DNA from: Fimbriimonadales bacterium
GTDB lineage: Bacteria; Armatimonadota; Fimbriimonadia; Fimbriimonadales; GBS-DC
Assembly: GCA_025998675.1 (NCBI GenBank)
Contig: AP024673.1
Location: 1,453,221 to 1,517,220, forward strand
Reading direction: 5' to 3'
DNA: 64,000 nucleotides
Shown: positions 60,311-64,000 of the stretch, piece after piece
How the letters are laid out: every line of letters begins with the position of its first letter
Numbering within the stretch: position 1 is the first letter of the stretch
Made by a program: the position numbers and the translations under genes
Notes under the pieces: model-generated
Databases searched by the model: none
Seen by the model: only the letters and a program-made list of their open reading frames with translations
Told to the model about the DNA's origin: nothing

Positions 60311-60568
60311 ATGGCAAGTAAAAAAGGCGTCGGGAGTACCCGCAACGGTCGGGACAGCAATCCGAAGTTTCTGGGTGTGAAGGCGTATGGCGGCGAGTTC
60401 GTGCGCGCGGGCAATGTGATTGTGCGTCAGCGCGGCACGAAGTTCCATCCGGGGCGCAATGTCGGGCGCGGCAGCGACGACACGCTGTTCGCGCTGGTGG
60501 ACGGCTATGTGCAGTTCGAAGGTCCCCGCAACCGCCGCCGCGTGAGCGTCAACCCCATCCAGAACTAA
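60311..60568 (+). CDS. rpmA: 50S ribosomal protein L27
   Basis: 85 residues: [19 protein letters not shown] is the mobile N-terminal tail that reaches the peptidyl-transferase centre, followed by [19 protein letters not shown]. No cleavable Firmicutes-type extension. SD GGAGG precedes the ATG. It is usually found after rplU, which is absent here. Its TAA is the first base group of TIR element 4. Confidence 0.97.
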   Translation: MASKKGVGSTRNGRDSNPKFLGVKAYGGEFVRAGNVIVRQRGTKFHPGRNVGRGSDDTLFALVDGYVQFEGPRNRRRVSVNPIQN

Positions 60569-60790
60569 AATCTTGGGGCATCGTTCGTAAATAAGCGACG
60601 CAAGTTGCCCTCACCCCCTTTATCCCCCTCTCCCAACCCGTTGGGAGAGGGGGATGGCACATGACATGAGGCTCACATGGCTCCCCTCTCCCGCAAGCGG
60701 GAGAGGGGCTGGGGGTGAGGGCAACATGGCGCGCGGCTTGCACGGTATGCCCAAAGTAATTACGACCTCTGCCGCGCCGATTGGGTTTAG
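60566..60790 (+). mobile_element. TIR-bounded hairpin element 4 (MITE-like)
   Basis: About 225 bp between convergent rpmA and a dockerin gene. The left end (60566-60597) starts on the rpmA TAA and is degenerate, with TTCGTAAATA preserved. The right end (60756-60790, AATTACGACCTCTGCCGCGC) contains the dockerin gene stop. The cargo is the CCCTCACCCCC hairpin repeat. Confidence 0.65.
60604..60725. repeat. CCCTCACCCCC-type inverted repeat
   Basis: GTTGCCCTCACCCCC (60604-60618) is inverted at 60711-60725. Inside are two further hairpins, CCCTCTCCCAACCC..GGGAGAGGG and CCCCTCTCCCGC..GCGGGAGAGGGG. Confidence 0.75.
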
Positions 60791-61725
60791 CAGCCCTGTC
60801 CGAAGTTAAACAGCACGGTCAGCAAGTCCGCGTCGTCCACAACGCCGTCTTCGTTCACATCCTCTGGCAGACCAGAGCCTGTCTGCCCGAACGCAAACAG
60901 CACCGCCAGCAGGTCCGCGTCGTCCACGCAGCCGTCGCCGTTCACATCGCCCGGAATCGATTGTTCGACCACCGTCTCTATATCATCGATGTAGACGATG
61001 TACGGACCCAGATTCGCGGGGTCGGTCGGCGTGAAGGCGAGATGCTCGATCGTGCCCGTGGTACCGTCAATTTGCCCGTTGGCTGTACCGCCTGCGAACG
61101 GGAGGACGGGCTCCTGCCGAATGTTGAACTCCACTGTTACCCACTGGTCTTTCTGGTCAACCAGCTTGCCGATGGGGGCGTTAATACCCTGTGCGGAGGT
61201 CGCGCCAATCCATTCGATACCTGCCCCGGAACCATCAGGGCGAGTAGTGCCCCCATTCTGTCCACAAGCCGCGTTCGTGTCCGTCTCGCGGATGCCCAGC
61301 GTCAAGTAGAAGTCGGGCGTGCCCGACGGCACATAGAGGCGCACGCGCACGGTATGGTCAAAGTTAATCGCGGGGTTGGGAAGATTCGTGGCGTTGAAGG
61401 TCGTCAGGCGGAGCCATGCATTTGGATAAGGCTCGCCTGTGTTCGGGTTGACGCGGAATTGCCACGCCACGCGCAGCGACTGGGTTCCACTGAAAGCCTG
61501 CTCGTCGGAAATCTGGGCGCAGTTGTAGACGCCGTTTGCATAGTCGCAAGCGGTGGTGAATGCCAGAAACGCGCTGGTCGATCCCGAGAAGCTGGGCTGG
61601 CGGAAGAGAACGGAACCGTTGGCTCCGAGAGCGAAGCCCTCGAAGTCCGTAATCAGGCACTGAGCGAATGCGCCGCTCAGGCACGCAAGCGCTGTAATCG
61701 CCGTCAAAGCGTGTCGAATCTTCAT
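60787..61725 (-). CDS. Secreted protein with C-terminal dockerin-like repeat pair
   Basis: 312 residues: signal peptide (1-21), a beta-sandwich-type domain (about 25-245) that looks like a carbohydrate- or cell-surface-binding module, then DVNGDGCVDDADLLAVLFAF and DVNEDGVVDDADLLTVLFNF, the same calcium-loop pair as the protein at 33064. SD AAGGAGG precedes ATG 61725. The stop lies in TIR element 4. Confidence 0.8.
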   Translation of the reverse strand: MKIRHALTAITALACLSGAFAQCLITDFEGFALGANGSVLFRQPSFSGSTSAFLAFTTACDYANGVYNCAQISDEQAFSGTQSLRVAWQFRVNPNTGEPYPNAWLRLTTFNATNLPNPAINFDHTVRVRLYVPSGTPDFYLTLGIRETDTNAACGQNGGTTRPDGSGAGIEWIGATSAQGINAPIGKLVDQKDQWVTVEFNIRQEPVLPFAGGTANGQIDGTTGTIEHLAFTPTDPANLGPYIVYIDDIETVVEQSIPGDVNGDGCVDDADLLAVLFAFGQTGSGLPEDVNEDGVVDDADLLTVLFNFGQGC

Positions 61726-61759
61726 CGATAGCCTCCTTTCGCAGGTGTCCTGCATAGCC

Positions 61760-61765
61760 ATTATA
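61760..61765 (-). promoter_or_regulatory. -10 element TATAAT of the dockerin protein gene
   Basis: GGTATAAT on the minus strand with a 34-base SD-led leader; divergent from the leaderless promoter at 61789. Confidence 0.6.
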
Positions 61766-61788
61766 CCCCGAATCGGCGGGCGTTTGGG

Positions 61789-61794
61789 TATACT
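61789..61794 (+). promoter_or_regulatory. -10 element TATACT, leaderless promoter
   Basis: GGTATACT ends 7 bases before ATG 61802; no SD site. Confidence 0.65.
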
Positions 61795-61801
61795 GCGCGC
61801 G

Positions 61802-62959
61802 ATGGGAGGCGTGCGACAGGGAGGTTGGCTGGCGGCGCTGGTAGTTGCGCTGACCTTGTGCCTGCCGCTGGGGGCGCAACAGGACAAAGCGCAACAACGC
61901 CAGCAGTTGCAACGCGAGCTGCAGTCGCTGCAAGGGGAGATTGGCAAGCTCAGGGGCGCGATTGACCAGAAGCGGCGCGAGGAGCGCAAGGTGCGACGCG
62001 ACCTCGCCGAACTGGATCAAGCCATCACGCGCGTCACGGCGCGCCTGCGCGACACCCGCAACCGCCTCGCCCATGCGCGTAAAGAACAGGCGGAACTCGC
62101 CAAACGGCTCGAAATGCTCACCCAGCGCCTGCGCCGACGGGAGAACCTGCTCGCCCAGCGCCTGCGCGCCGCCTACAAGTACCGCAGCGTGTCGTACCTG
62201 AGCCTGCTGATGGGCGCACGCAACATCAGCGAACTGAACAGCCGCAGCTTCGTGCTGCGCCAGATTGTCAAGACCGACCGCGAACTGCTGGAGCAGGTGC
62301 GCGCCGACCAGCAGGAAGTCGCGCAGGCGAAAGCGCAGATGGACGCGCTGGTGCGCCGAATTACGGGGCTGGAAGCCGACCTGCGCAGCCAGCAGACGGA
62401 GCTCACCGACGCGCAGGACGAGAAACAGTCGCTGCTGAAAGACATCGCCCGCCAGCGCGCGCTCTATGAGCGGCAACTGGCGGAGCTGGAAGCCGAGTCG
62501 CAGGCGATTGCTCGCCGCCTGCGCGCCCTGATGGAGACGCCCCGTGGACGCGCCCGCGCCGATAAGCCCTGGTCGGGACGCTTCATCCGCCCTGTGGAGG
62601 GACGGCTCACTTCGGGCTTCGGCATGCGCGTGCATCCCATCTTCAAGGTGCGCCGAATGCACACAGGCGTCGACATCGCCGCGCCGAGCGGGACGCCCAT
62701 CCGCGCCGCCGATTCGGGCGTGGTCGTCGAAGCAGGCTACATCCGCGGCTACGGCTATACAGTCATCATCGATCACGGCGGCGGCGTGGCGACCCTGTAC
62801 GCGCACTGCTCCGCGCTGCTGGTGCGCGAAGGGCAGGAGGTGCAGCGCGGGCAAATCATCGCGCGCGTCGGCAGCACGGGCTACTCGACAGGACCGCACC
62901 TGCACTTCGAGGTGCGCATCAACGGCGAGCCTGTGAATCCGCTACAGTACGGCTTATAA
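61802..62959 (+). CDS. Secreted coiled-coil M23 peptidase (EnvC/NlpD-like)
   Basis: 385 residues: signal peptide (1-25), long coiled coil (about 28-250) and a C-terminal M23 domain with HTGVDIAAPSGTPI, VIIDHGGGVATLYAHCS and TGPHLHFEVRING. All zinc-ligand positions look intact, so unlike EnvC it may be an active peptidoglycan endopeptidase. The coiled coil resembles EnvC and usually docks to FtsEX; no ftsEX is adjacent. Confidence 0.9.
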   Translation: MGGVRQGGWLAALVVALTLCLPLGAQQDKAQQRQQLQRELQSLQGEIGKLRGAIDQKRREERKVRRDLAELDQAITRVTARLRDTRNRLAHARKEQAELAKRLEMLTQRLRRRENLLAQRLRAAYKYRSVSYLSLLMGARNISELNSRSFVLRQIVKTDRELLEQVRADQQEVAQAKAQMDALVRRITGLEADLRSQQTELTDAQDEKQSLLKDIARQRALYERQLAELEAESQAIARRLRALMETPRGRARADKPWSGRFIRPVEGRLTSGFGMRVHPIFKVRRMHTGVDIAAPSGTPIRAADSGVVVEAGYIRGYGYTVIIDHGGGVATLYAHCSALLVREGQEVQRGQIIARVGSTGYSTGPHLHFEVRINGEPVNPLQYGL

Positions 62960-62999
62960 GCGACAGGAAAATTCGCGCGGAGAGTCTATAGAGCGTCCT

Positions 63000-63884
63000 A
63001 TGGAAGCGAACATTTTCACGAATGTTGTGCTGCCTCTTGCGCTGGCGGTGATTATGCTGGGCTTGGGGCTGACCCTGACGCGCGACGACTTCCTGCGCGT
63101 GGTGATTTTCCCGAAGGCGTTCGTGATTGGACTGACCTGCCAGATGGCGCTGCTGCCGCTGGCGGGGTTTGTGATTGCCAAGTTATTCCCGATGGAGCCG
63201 CAGCTGGCGGTCGGGGTGATGATTCTCGCGCTCTGCCCCGCGGGCGCGACGGCGAACCTGATTACCTACCTCGCGCGGGGCGATGTCGCGCTGGGGATTA
63301 CGCTCACGGCGTTCAACAGCCTGATTATTATCATCACGACACCCATCCTGATTAACCTGTCGCTGGGACACTTTCTGGGCGAAAGTCAGGAGATTCGGCT
63401 ACCCGTGCTGCGCACGATTATTCAGGTGGGCGCGATTATCCTGATTCCGGTCTCAATTGGCATGTTCATCCGGGCGCGCAAGCCCCAGTTCGCGGCGGCG
63501 GCGGAGCGTCCCGTGCGTATCCTCTCAACGCTGTTCATCGCGATTGCGGTGCTGGGCGCGGTGCTGCAGGATGTGGAGAACCTGCCCTCGCACTTTCGAC
63601 AGGCGGGCGTCTCGATGCTCGCGTTGAATGTGCTGACGCTCTGGATGGGCTACAATGTGGCGCGCCTGTTCCGATTGCCGCTCAAGCAGGCGATTGCGAT
63701 TTCGATTGAGGGCGGCATCCAGAACGGCACGCTCGCGATTCTGATTGCCAGCACGATTCTGAAGCAGCCCGCGATGTCCATCCCTGCGGCGGTCTACAGC
63801 CTGATTATGTTCGCGACGGGCGCGTTTATGATTTACTACTTCGGGCGTCGCGCGCGTGAGGCTGCCCCAGAGATGGCGTCTTAG
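63000..63884 (+). CDS. Bile acid:sodium symporter (BASS) family transporter
   Basis: 294 residues with 9-10 hydrophobic helices, LALCPAGATANLITYLARGD and EGGIQNGTLAILIA being the two family crossover regions that hold sodium and substrate. It imports an organic anion (bile-acid-like, pantoate or a keto acid) with Na+. The start has CTATAGAG about 8 bases upstream and no SD, weakly like the leaderless promoters. No neighbour fixes the substrate. Confidence 0.88.
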   Translation: MEANIFTNVVLPLALAVIMLGLGLTLTRDDFLRVVIFPKAFVIGLTCQMALLPLAGFVIAKLFPMEPQLAVGVMILALCPAGATANLITYLARGDVALGITLTAFNSLIIIITTPILINLSLGHFLGESQEIRLPVLRTIIQVGAIILIPVSIGMFIRARKPQFAAAAERPVRILSTLFIAIAVLGAVLQDVENLPSHFRQAGVSMLALNVLTLWMGYNVARLFRLPLKQAIAISIEGGIQNGTLAILIASTILKQPAMSIPAAVYSLIMFATGAFMIYYFGRRAREAAPEMAS

Positions 63885-63937
63885 GTGTCGTTGCAGAAAG
63901 TGTTCAGCAATCGCTCTATCTGCGCATGCGCGTAATT

Positions 63938-63992
63938 TGGAGTGCTGAAGCGGGAGCTTCAGCATGCGCGGAAGCTCCGCTTCCGCACTCCA
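63938..63992 (+). repeat. Double-hairpin repeat, copy F
   Basis: TGGAGTGC..GCACTCCA with both hairpins intact. The left flank (63890-63937) resembles 56530-56583 left of copy D, and the right flank CATACAAACG runs to the window end. Confidence 0.85.
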
Positions 63993-64000
63993 TACAAACG

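Overview
The window is a GC-rich, densely coded bacterial chromosome segment. It carries about 57 protein genes, one initiator tRNA and no rRNA. The most likely host is an Armatimonadota bacterium of the Fimbriimonadales type. The signs are two prepilin-like proteins with a very conserved N-terminal methylation helix and a C-terminal H/DG motif, secreted proteins ending in paired dockerin-like repeats, a Thermus-like EF-P with Arg in its tip loop, and the general gene content. This taxonomic call is inference; no 16S gene is present. Metabolism looks heterotrophic and aerobic (sco, coxC, ctaB, sucC, sthA).

Layout. 1-2.6 kb: tandem-repeat (TPR-like) protein(s). 2.7-6.5 kb: HDAC-like deacetylase, DNA methyltransferase, secreted protein, sugar isomerase-like protein. 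6.5-10.3 kb: tilS, ECF sigma factor, zinc-finger anti-sigma and an HtrA-PDZ protein lacking the catalytic triad. 10.3-17.8 kb: sthA, pilin-like locus 1, efp, hybrid histidine kinase, M28 peptidase, predicted nuclease. 17.9-24.7 kb: cobalamin-binding-type protein, Tyr-rich secreted protein, mfd, tRNA-fMet, TPR-RraB fusion. 24.8-31.5 kb: tandem paralogues of unknown function, hydrolase, Gfo/Idh/MocA and DUF6807 sugar-type genes, GHMP kinase. 31.7-38.3 kb: pilin-like locus 2, dockerin protein, zinc-ribbon membrane protein, sucC, rnc, mtnP. 38.3-46 kb: HNH nuclease plus methyltransferase (R-M), deoB, a uvrA stub, serS, GT39, NlpC/P60. 46-54.2 kb: lipoprotein, MFS-HEAT fusion, phytase, DUF1634, glcD-like, sco-coxC-ctaB. 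54.5-64 kb: PqaA-like protein, REP-associated tyrosine transposase (RAYT), rfaE2, glutaminyl cyclase, metP-metS, rpmA, dockerin protein, M23 peptidase, BASS transporter.

Three patterns stand out. (1) About fourteen genes have a -10 hexamer (TATAAT, TATACT, TACAAT and similar, usually preceded by GG) ending only 6-9 bases before the start codon, with no Shine-Dalgarno site. This predicts widespread leaderless transcription next to ordinary SD-led genes. (2) A compact double-hairpin repeat bounded by TGGAGTGC/GCACTCCA occurs at least seven times: two copies flank a RAYT transposase and one lies in frame inside tilS. (3) Elements of 110-225 bp with roughly 32-35-bp terminal inverted repeats sit in all four convergent gene gaps longer than 100 bp, with TIR ends on the stop codons and different hairpin cargos inside. 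Other oddities are a uvrA that stops after 252 codons at the deoB start, a pseudo-protease in a sigma/anti-sigma operon, and a glutaminyl cyclase gene without a usual start codon.
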